From Rubrivivax sp. (GTDB lineage Bacteria > Pseudomonadota > Gammaproteobacteria > Burkholderiales > Burkholderiaceae_C), in the NCBI GenBank assembly GCA_016790435.1, contig JAEUPE010000153.1, positions 1 through 42,466 of the forward strand: DNA of 42,466 nucleotides. Reading direction: 5' to 3'. Below, in pieces: positions 16,893-24,352 of this stretch; the first letter of the stretch is position 1, and every line of letters begins with the position of its first letter. The notes beneath the pieces were generated by a model. It saw only the letters and a program-made list of their open reading frames with translations. It was not told where the DNA came from and searched no databases. The position numbers and the translations under genes are program-made.

Positions 16893-19061
16893 ATGCCCGA
16901 CCGCCCTCGCGCCACTCGATCCCGGCCACACTGCCCCGGCACTCCCGGGCTCGCCGCGGTGCTGCGCCGCCACCTGGCCGTGCTCGGTGCCGTTGGCGCC
17001 CTGGGCACACTGGGTGCCCTCGGCGCTTGCAGCGCGCCGGTCGCGTCGTCCGCGCCTCAGGCCACACAGGCGTCGTCCGGCGCGACAGCGCCCTTCGCGC
17101 CTTCCGCACCCAGCACGTCGCTCACGCCCCCGGCCGCACTGCGCGTGGAAGGCGTGCCCCCGCTCGGGCGCGAGGCGCTGCCAGCGCTGCAGAAGTACGG
17201 CGAGGTGGTGGGCCACCAGTTCATCGACTGGCACCCCACGCAGCGCGAAATGCTGGTGACGCACCGCGCCCCCGGGCGCAGCACGACGCAGTTGTTCAGG
17301 CTGCGCGGGCCAATGGCCACGCCCGAGCCGCTCACCGACGGCGCCGACCCGGTGCCTTGGGCGGCCTGGGAGCCGCGGCGCGGCCGCTTCATCCTCTTCG
17401 AACGGGCCAGCGGCGGCGACGAGGCCTACCAGGTCTTCCGGCTCGACCCGCAGACGCGGGCTGCGACGCAGCTCACCCCGGCCGGCGAGCGGCACGACGT
17501 GGCCGGCTGGATCGAGTCACGCTCGCTCGCGCTCGTGCTCTCGGTGCCGCTCGACCGCACCGCGGCCGGCGGCCGCCGCGCCGAGTTGGTGACGCGGCTC
17601 ACGCTCGTCGACCCGCTGGCGCCCGACGCGCCAGGCGGCCGGCGCCTGCTGGGCGAGTTGCCCGGCGCCGGCTGGGGTGCCTTCGAGGTCTCGCCCGACG
17701 AGAAGCGCATCGCCTTCATGCGCTACATCGCCGCCACGCACTCCGAGGCCTGGGTGATGGACATCGACACCGGCGCGAGACGCCGCGTGCTGCCCGCCGA
17801 AGGCGACACCGGCACGCGCGCCGCGCACTTCGTCGCCGGCTGGACGAGCGACGGACGCGGCCTCTACGTCGTCAGCGACCGCGCCAGCGAGTTCCGCGAG
17901 CTCATGCAGTTCGACCTCGCCAGCGGCCGGCTGGCGCGCCTCACCTCGCACATCCCGTGGGACGTGAGCGAAGGCGATGCCGGTGCCGGCGACGGCACCG
18001 GCAGCACGCCGCTGGCGATGATCGTCAACGTCGACGGCCGCGACGAGTTGCGCCTCGTCGACCGCGCCACCGGCCGCGAGCGGCCGCTGCCCCCTGTGCC
18101 CGCGCTCGCCGGCGGCAGCGTGGGCCGAGCGCGCTTCCATCGCGCCAGCGGCGAGCTGGCGCTCGTGCGCACGAGCACGCAGGGGCCTGGGCAGGTGATG
18201 AGCCTGGACCTCGCGACCGGCCGCGCCGAGGCCTGGACCCGCGCCTCGGCGCCGCCGGGCCTGGACTTGACCCAGATGCCCGAGCAGCAGGTCGTGCGCT
18301 GGCAGAGCTTCGACGGCCGCACCCTGAGCGGCGTGCTGAGCCTGCCGCCGGCGCGCTTCACCGGCCGCCGGCCGGTGCTGATGTGGATGCACGGCGGCCC
18401 GGAGGGGCAGTCCAAGCTCGGCTGGAACGGCCGCATGAACTACCTGCTGCTCGAGCGCGGCGTGGCGCTCTTCGAGCCCAACGTGCGCGGCTCCAGCGGC
18501 TACGGCAAGACGTTCCTCGACCTGGACAACGGCCGCCGGCGCGAAGACTCGGTGCAGGACATGGCGAGCGCCATCGACTGGACCGCGACGCACCCGCGCC
18601 TGGACGGCCGCAAGGTGGTGGTCTACGGTGGCAGCTACGGGGGCTACATGGCGCTCGCCGCTGCCACGCGCCTGGCCGACAAGATCGCCGGCGCCGCCAG
18701 CGCGGTGGGCATCAGCAACTTCGTCAGCTTCCTCGAGAACACCGAGACCTATCGCCGCGACCTGCGCCGCGCCGAGTACGGCGACGAGCGCGACCCGGCG
18801 ATGCGCGAGTTCCTGCTCTCCATCTCGCCGCTGACGCACGCCGACCGGGTGAACAAGCCGCTGCTCGTGATGCAGGGCAAGAACGACCCGCGCGTGCCAT
18901 GGACCGAGAGCGAGCAGATCGTGCGCCGCCTGCAGCAACGCGGCGTGCCCGTGTGGTACCTGCTCGCCGACAACGAGGGGCACGGGTTCGTGCGGCGCGA
19001 GAACGCGGACTTCGCGATGGCGACGCTGGTGCGATTCCTGGAAGAGACGGTGTTGAAGTAG
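16893..19061 (+). CDS. S9 family prolyl-oligopeptidase-like lipoprotein
   Basis: 722 residues. The N-terminus has a signal peptide ending in lipobox LGALGAC, so a membrane-anchored periplasmic or surface protease is predicted. Residues ~90-460 are a propeller-like domain with PD40-style segments (SPDEKRIAFMRY, DGRGLYVVSDRAS). The C-terminal alpha/beta-hydrolase holds the complete triad: Ser581 in GGSYGGYMA, Asp665 in GKNDPRVP and His697 in NEGHGF. HGGPEGQ and FEPNVRGSSGYGKTF match the dipeptidyl/acylaminoacyl peptidase branch. It probably cleaves short peptides, often after Pro or Ala in this family; specificity cannot be read here. ATG 16893 is chosen because it places the signal peptide at the N-terminus; an in-frame opening extends much further upstream but lies opposite the regulator gene. 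Confidence 0.92.
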   Translation: MPDRPRATRSRPHCPGTPGLAAVLRRHLAVLGAVGALGTLGALGACSAPVASSAPQATQASSGATAPFAPSAPSTSLTPPAALRVEGVPPLGREALPALQKYGEVVGHQFIDWHPTQREMLVTHRAPGRSTTQLFRLRGPMATPEPLTDGADPVPWAAWEPRRGRFILFERASGGDEAYQVFRLDPQTRAATQLTPAGERHDVAGWIESRSLALVLSVPLDRTAAGGRRAELVTRLTLVDPLAPDAPGGRRLLGELPGAGWGAFEVSPDEKRIAFMRYIAATHSEAWVMDIDTGARRRVLPAEGDTGTRAAHFVAGWTSDGRGLYVVSDRASEFRELMQFDLASGRLARLTSHIPWDVSEGDAGAGDGTGSTPLAMIVNVDGRDELRLVDRATGRERPLPPVPALAGGSVGRARFHRASGELALVRTSTQGPGQVMSLDLATGRAEAWTRASAPPGLDLTQMPEQQVVRWQSFDGRTLSGVLSLPPARFTGRRPVLMWMHGGPEGQSKLGWNGRMNYLLLERGVALFEPNVRGSSGYGKTFLDLDNGRRREDSVQDMASAIDWTATHPRLDGRKVVVYGGSYGGYMALAAATRLADKIAGAASAVGISNFVSFLENTETYRRDLRRAEYGDERDPAMREFLLSISPLTHADRVNKPLLVMQGKNDPRVPWTESEQIVRRLQQRGVPVWYLLADNEGHGFVRRENADFAMATLVRFLEETVLK

Positions 19062-19103
19062 CGTCGTCGCACCGGCGGCCACCAGCCCGTCCGGGCGCGC
19101 GCC

Positions 19104-20576
19104 CTAGGTGTCGCCCGCGCGCTGCTCGCCGCCGGACGACGTTCCATGGGCACGGCCACGCTGCGCCTCGGCCCCAGTCGTTCCGGCCCTAGGAACTCCC
19201 ACCCGGGCCAGCAGACCGCCGCCGGCACGATTGGACAGGCTCACCTTCCAGCCCTGCGCCTGCGCGATCTGCCGCACGATGGCCAGGCCCAGCCCGTAGC
19301 CGCCGGTCTGCGGGCTGCGCGAGGCCTCGACGCGCTGGAACGGCCGCCATGCCGCCTCGAGGTCGTGTTCGGCGATGCCCGGGCCGCGATCGGCCACCTC
19401 CACCACCCCCTCGCCCGAGGCTTCGTCGACCGAGGCCGTCAGCTCGATCTCACCTGGGGCGTATCGCACGGCGTTGCCGATCAGGTTGTCGACGACGCGG
19501 GCGAACAGGCCCGCGGCGACAGCCACCTGCAGGTCGGCCGGGCCCCGCACGGCGATCGTGGCCTGCCGAGCCGCCGCAGCCGGGCGATGCGCCTCGGCAC
19601 GTGCCTGAAGCCACGGCGTCAGCGACACGGTCTGCGTCGGCTCGTGGTCGAGCCCGCGCGCCACATCGAGCATCTGGCCGATGAGGCCATTCATGGCCTC
19701 GACGTCCTGGTCCATGCGGTCGATGAGCTTGGCATCGGACTTCAGCCGCAGCATCTCCAGCGCCAGGCGCATGCGCGCCAGCGGCGTGCGCAGGTCGTGC
19801 GACACGCCGGCCAGCAAGGTCGTGCGCGCCTCCAGCAGCTCGCGCACGTGCAAGGCCATCTGATTGAAGTGCCCGGCCAGCTGCGCCAGCTCGCGCGGGC
19901 CGCTTTCGGGCAGCAGTTGCGGGTCGGTGCCTGTGGCCAGCTGTGCCGCGGCCCGCTCCAGGCGCGCCACCGGCTCGGCGATGCGGCGCGCCAGCCACAC
20001 CGCCGCCAGCCCGAGCAGCAGCGCACCCGCCACCAGCATCGACCCCAGCGCCACCAGCGGCCGCGTCGTCAGGCGCGCGTAGTCGAAGCCGACACCGATG
20101 CCGCGGCCGCCGACCTCCAGCCGCGTCCAGAGCCACTCGCCGGCATCGGGCCCGGGTTGATGGGCCAGCACCGCGGGCCGGCCCTGCCGGCCCTGCAAGG
20201 CGCGCTCCAGGAATAGGAGATAGAAGCCGTGCCAGTGCGCGCCGGCGGCGGACTCCGGCATGTCCGGCTGGATGGCCAGACGGTGCGCGCGCCGCAGCTC
20301 TTCCTCGAAGGCCGGGCGCGTCTCGGGCGGCAGCTCGACCCAGGTCTGCGCGGACAGGTGCATGAGCCCGGCCAGGTCGTCGGCCGCGCGCTGGCCCATC
20401 GGCCACATCACGAACACCATCGCCGCCCCGACGGCGATGGCCAGCAGCAGCCCATACAGCGCCGCCAGCCAGCGAAGGTAGTGCCGGGCCAGGGACACGG
20501 GCCGGGCGCTGCCCGTTGCGAGGCCCGGGTGCCGCGCCCCACGGGCCTCGGCCGCGGGGCGCTGCGGCGGGCTCAT
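19104..20576 (-). CDS. EnvZ-like sensor histidine kinase
   Basis: 490 residues. Transmembrane segments at about 36-58 and 175-195 enclose a periplasmic sensor region of ~115 residues. A HAMP domain follows (RRIAEPVARLERAAAQLA), then the phospho-acceptor motif VSHDLRTPLARMRLALEML with His260, and the ATPase boxes DNLIGNAVRYAP (N), DRGPGIA (G1) and GGYGLGLAIV (G2). The H-box sequence is the EnvZ type. Its ATG overlaps the response-regulator stop (ATGA at 20573-20576), so the two form a coupled operon. The low-complexity C-terminal tail (about 30 residues) is unremarkable. The stimulus is unknown; EnvZ homologues respond to osmolarity or envelope conditions. Confidence 0.93.
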   Translation of the reverse strand: MSPPQRPAAEARGARHPGLATGSARPVSLARHYLRWLAALYGLLLAIAVGAAMVFVMWPMGQRAADDLAGLMHLSAQTWVELPPETRPAFEEELRRAHRLAIQPDMPESAAGAHWHGFYLLFLERALQGRQGRPAVLAHQPGPDAGEWLWTRLEVGGRGIGVGFDYARLTTRPLVALGSMLVAGALLLGLAAVWLARRIAEPVARLERAAAQLATGTDPQLLPESGPRELAQLAGHFNQMALHVRELLEARTTLLAGVSHDLRTPLARMRLALEMLRLKSDAKLIDRMDQDVEAMNGLIGQMLDVARGLDHEPTQTVSLTPWLQARAEAHRPAAAARQATIAVRGPADLQVAVAAGLFARVVDNLIGNAVRYAPGEIELTASVDEASGEGVVEVADRGPGIAEHDLEAAWRPFQRVEASRSPQTGGYGLGLAIVRQIAQAQGWKVSLSNRAGGGLLARVGVPRAGTTGAEAQRGRAHGTSSGGEQRAGDT

Positions 20577-21340
20577 GCGCGCTGCCCACCCGCGGGGTTG
20601 AACAGGTAGCCCTCGCCGCGCACGGTGCGCACGTACACCGGGTGTGCGGGGTCGGGCTCGATCTTGCGCCGCAGGCGCGTGACGCGCACGTCGATGCTGC
20701 GATCGAACGCCTCGCGTTCGTAGCCCTTGAGCTGCTCGACCAGCAGGTCGCGCGTGAGCACGCGGTGCGGGTGCAGCACGAAGATGCGCAGCAGCGCGAA
20801 CTCGGCGCTCGTGACCGGAACCTCCTCGTCGCCACGCAGCAACCGCCAGGCCGCGGCATCGAGCGTGAACGGACCGAAGCGATGCAGGTGCTTCGCGCCC
20901 GGCGCCGCGTCCTCGCCCGGGGGCGCGCCGGCAGCGGCATCGGCCGCGCCGGGCTGCCCGCCGGCATGGGCGCGGCGCAGCAACGCGCGCAGGCGCGCCA
21001 GCAGTTCGCGCGGGCTGAAGGGCTTGCCGAGGTAGTCGTCGGCGCCCATCTCCAGCCCGACGACGCGGTCGATCTCCTCCCCGCGCGCGGAAAGCATGAG
21101 GATCGGCAAGGTGGAGGTGCGGCGCAACTCGCGCGCCAGCGTCAAGCCATCCTCACCGGGCAGCATGAGGTCGAGCACCAGCGCGTCGGGCCGGGCCACG
21201 GCCATGCGCTCATGCATCTGGCGGCCATCGCCCGCGACATCGACGACGAACCCACTTGCGCCGAGGTACTCGGCCAGCAACTCGCGCAACGCCGGGTCGT
21301 CGTCGACGACCAGGATGCGAGGCGCCGCGGTCGTGTCCAT
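20573..21340 (-). CDS. OmpR-like response regulator
   Basis: 255 residues. The receiver domain has acidic residues DDD at 13-15, phospho-acceptor Asp57 (LVLDLMLPGEDG), the Thr/Ser position in LMLSARGEE and Lys in GKPFSPREL. A linker of ~30 Gly/Ala residues leads to an OmpR/PhoB winged helix (LTSAEFALLRIFV-type core, RSIDVRVTRLRRKIEPDP, VRTVRGEGYLF). ATG 21340 is chosen because the receiver starts right after it. The gene is divergent from 21484, and four TGAxxC units at exact 10-bp spacing lie between, as expected for an OmpR site. It probably controls itself and the divergent small exported proteins. Confidence 0.94.
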   Translation of the reverse strand: MDTTAAPRILVVDDDPALRELLAEYLGASGFVVDVAGDGRQMHERMAVARPDALVLDLMLPGEDGLTLARELRRTSTLPILMLSARGEEIDRVVGLEMGADDYLGKPFSPRELLARLRALLRRAHAGGQPGAADAAAGAPPGEDAAPGAKHLHRFGPFTLDAAAWRLLRGDEEVPVTSAEFALLRIFVLHPHRVLTRDLLVEQLKGYEREAFDRSIDVRVTRLRRKIEPDPAHPVYVRTVRGEGYLFNPAGGQRA

Positions 21341-21382
21341 GTCGAGCCAGTCTACCCGCGCGGACCGGCGGGTCCGCCGTGC

Positions 21383-21418
21383 TGAAACGCGGTGAAACCG
21401 AGTGACACGCGTTGAGTC
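21383..21418. promoter_or_regulatory. OmpR-type direct repeats, 10-bp spacing
   Basis: TGAAAC at 21383, TGAAAC at 21393, TGACAC at 21403 and TGAGTC at 21413 lie exactly one helical turn apart, 43 bp upstream of the response-regulator start and 65 bp upstream of the divergent gene. OmpR dimers bind tandem 10-bp half-sites, so this is a likely binding array. Confidence 0.65.
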
Positions 21419-21483
21419 GGGCGCGACATCGCCGCGCAGCGTGCGACGGCGATGCTGCTCAGCACAGAGAAGAGGAGCACGCC

Positions 21484-22308
21484 ATGAAGAGTTCAGTCGA
21501 CCGCCGGCAGTTCGCCGCGTATGCATTCATCGCCGGCGCCATGCGCGCGTCTGGCGCGTTGCTGCCGTTCGTCGCCCTCGATGCGGCGGCCGCCGCGCCA
21601 GCAGCGGCGGGAAGCGACGGCGCCATGATCGACTTCGACAGCGTCTACATCCCGCCGCTGTTCCTCACCGGCGCTGCGCCCAAGAGCGCCGGGGGCCCGG
21701 CGCGAGCCAGGGGCGCGCTGGCGCGCCTGCAGGCGCAATGGCCGGCGCTGCGCACGCGCCTGCTCGCTGCGTGGCCGGGCGACGCCGCCTGGCGCCGCAC
21801 GCTCGATTCGGTGCAGGGGCACATCGCCGAATCGGACCGCCTGGCCGCGCGCGGCGCGTGGCCCGAGGCGCACGAGGCCCTGGAGCACGTGCGTGCGGCG
21901 CTGAAGAAGGCCCGCGAGGCGCGCGGCTTGGACTACGCGCTCGACCGCTTCGTCGCCTTCCACGACCCGATGGAACATCTGGCCGCCGCCGCCACGCAGT
22001 GGACTCCCGCGACGTTGGGTCTCGCCGAACGCGACCAGATCGAGCGCCTCTACGCTGAGGCGCGGGCGCGCTGGCGCGCCGTCGAATCGCTGGAGCTCGA
22101 GGCCTCGGCGCTGCGCCTCACGGCCGAGCGCGAGACACAACTGCGCAAGGCGATGGCCGACGTGAGCGCTGCGTTGGCACAGGTTTCGCAGGCGCTGCGC
22201 GGCGACGACGCAGCCGCCCTGCTCAAGGCCGCCGCGGCAACGAAGCCGCCGTTCATCCGTGCCTACACGGCGTTCGGCCTCGCCCCGGGCGATGCGCTTC
22301 CGGGCTGA
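21484..22308 (+). CDS. Exported helical protein of unknown function (possible Tat substrate)
   Basis: 274 residues. The N-terminus MKSSVDRRQFAAYAF with a following hydrophobic stretch and an Ala-rich cleavage region resembles a Tat signal (twin Arg at residues 7-8), so periplasmic export of a folded protein is possible. The mature part is Ala-rich and strongly helical with several amphipathic segments (ALARLQAQWPALRTRLL, EALEHVRAALKKARE, RFVAFHDPMEHLAAAA) and ends in KPPFIRAYTAFG. I do not recognise the family. There is no CXXCH. ATG 21484 has an AAGAGGA-type ribosome site; an upstream ATG at 21412 lies within the predicted OmpR repeats and lacks a signal peptide. It is the first gene of a set divergent from the EnvZ/OmpR-like pair. 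Confidence 0.8.
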   Translation: MKSSVDRRQFAAYAFIAGAMRASGALLPFVALDAAAAAPAAAGSDGAMIDFDSVYIPPLFLTGAAPKSAGGPARARGALARLQAQWPALRTRLLAAWPGDAAWRRTLDSVQGHIAESDRLAARGAWPEAHEALEHVRAALKKAREARGLDYALDRFVAFHDPMEHLAAAATQWTPATLGLAERDQIERLYAEARARWRAVESLELEASALRLTAERETQLRKAMADVSAALAQVSQALRGDDAAALLKAAAATKPPFIRAYTAFGLAPGDALPG

Positions 22309-22321
22309 GGGGCTGCGCGCC

Positions 22322-22651
22322 ATGCCGATGCGTACGCTCATGGTCCGCTGGTTGCTGCACGCGATGCCCGCGCTGAGCGCATGCGCCCTGACCACCCAGG
22401 CCGCGGCCGGCGACGCGCGAAGAGACCAGGCGGTTTCGGCGCCGGTGCCCACGCCGTGGGCGGCCCTCGTGCACCGGGCCGCGGGCGCATCACCGGGCGC
22501 ATCGGGGCCGGCGCTTCCTTACGGCCGCGGCTTCGAGGCGCGCCGATGCGCCACGCCCTGTGGCGGCCATCCGCCGGTCGGCGCCTCCGCGCCCTTCGGC
22601 GCCGGGCACGGCCGCCGCGGCCCGATGCGCTGTCGTCCGCCACCGCCATGA
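22322..22651 (+). CDS. Small exported protein, hypothetical
   Basis: A 109-codon frame with high third-position G/C throughout, starting 14 bp after the previous stop. A basic, hydrophobic N-terminus ending near ALTTQAAAG looks like a signal peptide. The rest is Gly/Pro/Ala-rich with two cysteines (RRCATPCGGH) and ends in RCRPPPP. I know no homologue. The position between two exported-protein genes on the same strand supports it, but compositional bias alone could produce this frame, so confidence is modest. Confidence 0.4.
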   Translation: MPMRTLMVRWLLHAMPALSACALTTQAAAGDARRDQAVSAPVPTPWAALVHRAAGASPGASGPALPYGRGFEARRCATPCGGHPPVGASAPFGAGHGRRGPMRCRPPPP

Positions 22652-22705
22652 GTGGCCCAGGCCGCTGACACGCACCCCACGATTCACCCACGAAAGGAGC
22701 CGATC

Positions 22706-23107
22706 ATGAAGACGATTCAACGAAGCCTGCTCGCAGCGGCAATGCTGTTGTCGGTGGCCGCCGTTCAAGCGCAAGGCGGGCCCGGCACGGGCCCCGGCGC
22801 CGGCGCGGGGCCGCGCGCGGCCAGTGCGGGGCCCGCCAGCGCGTCGGGTTCAGGGCCCGGACCCGGTGCACGCCCCGGCCGCCAGATGGCGGGGCGCTGG
22901 GGCAGCGACTCCACGCCCGGCTGGGCGCTGATGACCGAGGCCGAACGCAAGGAGCACGTCGAGCGCATGCGCGCGATGAAGAGCCTGGATGAGTGCCAGG
23001 CCTATGTCGCGCAGCACCGCGAGCAGATGGCCGCGCGCGCCAAGGAACGCGGCTCGGCCACGCTTCGTGCGCCGAGGCGCGATGCCTGCGCGGGGCTCAA
23101 GCCCTGA
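22706..23107 (+). CDS. Small periplasmic protein with Met/His-rich helical domain
   Basis: 133 residues. Signal peptide MKTIQRSLLAAAMLLSVAAVQA is cleaved before a Gly/Pro/Ala/Ser linker (residues ~23-65). The C-terminal half (ALMTEAERKEHVERMRAMKS, then LDECQAYVAQHREQMAARAKERG) is helical, with regularly spaced Met and His and two Cys. A role in metal binding or envelope stress is possible by composition but unproven. ATG 22706 has an excellent AAGGAG ribosome site. It is the third exported product downstream of the predicted OmpR site and may share that transcript. Confidence 0.78.
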   Translation: MKTIQRSLLAAAMLLSVAAVQAQGGPGTGPGAGAGPRAASAGPASASGSGPGPGARPGRQMAGRWGSDSTPGWALMTEAERKEHVERMRAMKSLDECQAYVAQHREQMAARAKERGSATLRAPRRDACAGLKP

Positions 23108-23163
23108 GGCGCGGCGCGCCGTGCGGCCTGTGCCGCGTCACGGCGCTGCGTCCCCACGAAACG

Positions 23164-23182
23164 GGCCCGCGAATCGCGGGCC
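23164..23182. terminator. Perfect hairpin between convergent genes
   Basis: GGCCCGCG at 23164-23171 and CGCGGGCC at 23175-23182 form a perfect 8-bp stem with loop AAT, 56 bp past the stop at 23107 and 90 bp before the convergent stop at 23272. There is no U-tract, so it is only a candidate bidirectional terminator. Nothing else is visible in 23108-23271. Confidence 0.5.
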
Positions 23183-23271
23183 TGGGCTCACCACGCGGGC
23201 GTCGGCCGTACGGCTCGCGCAACGACCTGCGCGCTGTCGCGCGCTCGGGTAAGGGCCGGAAGCGTCTTGCC

Positions 23272-23760
23272 TCAGCGCAGCTCGTCGAGCTGCGCCCGCA
23301 TCGCATGGCGCTGCGCCGGATCGGCGACGACCGCTTCGAGAGTGCCGAAGAAGGCGGCTCGGTCGGGCGCCGTGCGGGCGGCGCGGCGTGCCACCACTGC
23401 GGCCACGGGGCCGAGAGAGCGGGTGAGCACGCTCGCACTGGCGGTAACGAGTGAGTCGGGAATCATGCCGAGCCCGGCGTCGCCGGGCGCCGAGCCCTGG
23501 CTGGCGCTCCCCGGGTTGGTCACCTGCTCGGCCAGTCGCTCGCAGAGCGTAGTCAGGTCGAGGCAGCCGGGCGCGCTTCGACGCACCAGCACGGCCGCGA
23601 TCGGGCCGACGTGCCGGGCGAGCACGGCTTCCACCTGGCGCAGCAGGGCAGGATCCCATGGCGCCTGCGCCGCGTGTTGCCACACCGTGCTTCCGACCTC
23701 CACCATCAAGGCCTGCTTGAATTCGGCCGGTCCGGTGGAGCGATGGGTGAGATTCGACAT
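23272..23760 (-). CDS. Small protein with two copies of a ~45-residue helical repeat
   Basis: 162 residues, no signal peptide. Two related segments are VLARHVGPIAAVLVRRSAPGCLDLTTLCERLAEQV and VLTRSLGPVAAVVARRAARTAPDRAAFFGTLEAVV. I have seen such repeats (hxxxLGPhAxVhVRRAA) as C-terminal appendages of bacterial Ser/Thr kinases, adenylate cyclases and receiver proteins; here they stand alone. A regulatory adaptor role is a guess. ATG 23760 begins the first protein-like sequence (MSNLTHRSTGPAEF). It lies downstream of the orphan winged-helix gene on the same strand with a 211-bp gap that contains a TAACCTCGGTAG element. Confidence 0.7.
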   Translation of the reverse strand: MSNLTHRSTGPAEFKQALMVEVGSTVWQHAAQAPWDPALLRQVEAVLARHVGPIAAVLVRRSAPGCLDLTTLCERLAEQVTNPGSASQGSAPGDAGLGMIPDSLVTASASVLTRSLGPVAAVVARRAARTAPDRAAFFGTLEAVVADPAQRHAMRAQLDELR

Positions 23761-23840
23761 GCACAGACTCCTGTTCCAGGCACCGGCCGTGCACGGTAGC
23801 CTGCTGCTCAGGCCTGCATGTGTTGGAGGGTGCCAAGGGG

Positions 23841-23852
23841 TAACCTCGGTAG
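23841..23852. promoter_or_regulatory. ACC-TC-GGT element upstream of the two-repeat gene
   Basis: TAACCTCGGTAG lies 80 bp upstream of the start at 23760 and shares the core ACCTCGGTA with 25705-25716. It could be a shared regulator site, for instance for the winged-helix protein encoded between them. Confidence 0.35.
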
Positions 23853-23971
23853 CGGGGCACAGCAGATTCGCCCGACGCCGTAACGCTTGGCGACGCCATC
23901 GCGGCCCCGGTACGCGCGGCGGCATCAGAGCCGCTGGGACAGATCGAGACGTGTCGCAAGACAGGCCCCGG

Positions 23972-24286
23972 TCAAGCTGCACGCGCCAACGGCGGCGAAA
24001 CGATGCGGTAGCCGCGGCCCGGCAGCGTCTGGATGACCTCCCACCCGAGCTTGCGCCGGATGTTGCACAGGTGGATCCGCACCGCGTTGACCGACGAGAC
24101 CACGCCACCGTGTGCCATGAAGGCGACGAGCTCCGACTCTGCCCAGATCAGGCAGTTGGGCAGAAGCAGGGCTTCGACCACGAGCCACTCACGCGGCGTC
24201 ATGCCGATCAGCTGCCCGCCTCGCCAGATGCGCCGGTTGGGCACGTCGATCTCCAAGTCGCGCCCGCAAGGGTTTCCCAAGACCAT
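23972..24286 (-). CDS. Orphan OmpR/PhoB-type winged-helix DNA-binding protein
   Basis: 104 residues consisting almost only of a Trans_reg_C winged helix: LEIDVPNRRIWRGGQLIGMTPREWLVVEALLL, then SVNAVRIHLCNIRRKLG (recognition helix) and VIQTLPGRGYRIV (wing). No receiver domain or transmembrane segment precedes it. It must either act without phosphorylation or partner with another protein. ATG 24286 has a GAGGAG ribosome site; the open frame to 24328 only adds weak sequence. It lies 66 bp downstream of the poly-proline cytochrome gene on the same strand and may be cotranscribed. Confidence 0.85.
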   Translation of the reverse strand: MVLGNPCGRDLEIDVPNRRIWRGGQLIGMTPREWLVVEALLLPNCLIWAESELVAFMAHGGVVSSVNAVRIHLCNIRRKLGWEVIQTLPGRGYRIVSPPLARAA

Positions 24287-24352
24287 GTTTTCTTCTCCTC
24301 GAGCGCGCCCGGATGAGACCGCTCTCACCCGGGCCGTTGCGTCGGCGAGCCG

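Noticed and set aside
14276-19192. 1638-codon plus-strand open frame
   Set aside because: Lies opposite the AfsR-like gene and then out of frame over the S9 peptidase, with no recognisable motif; the minus-strand and in-frame genes explain the region.
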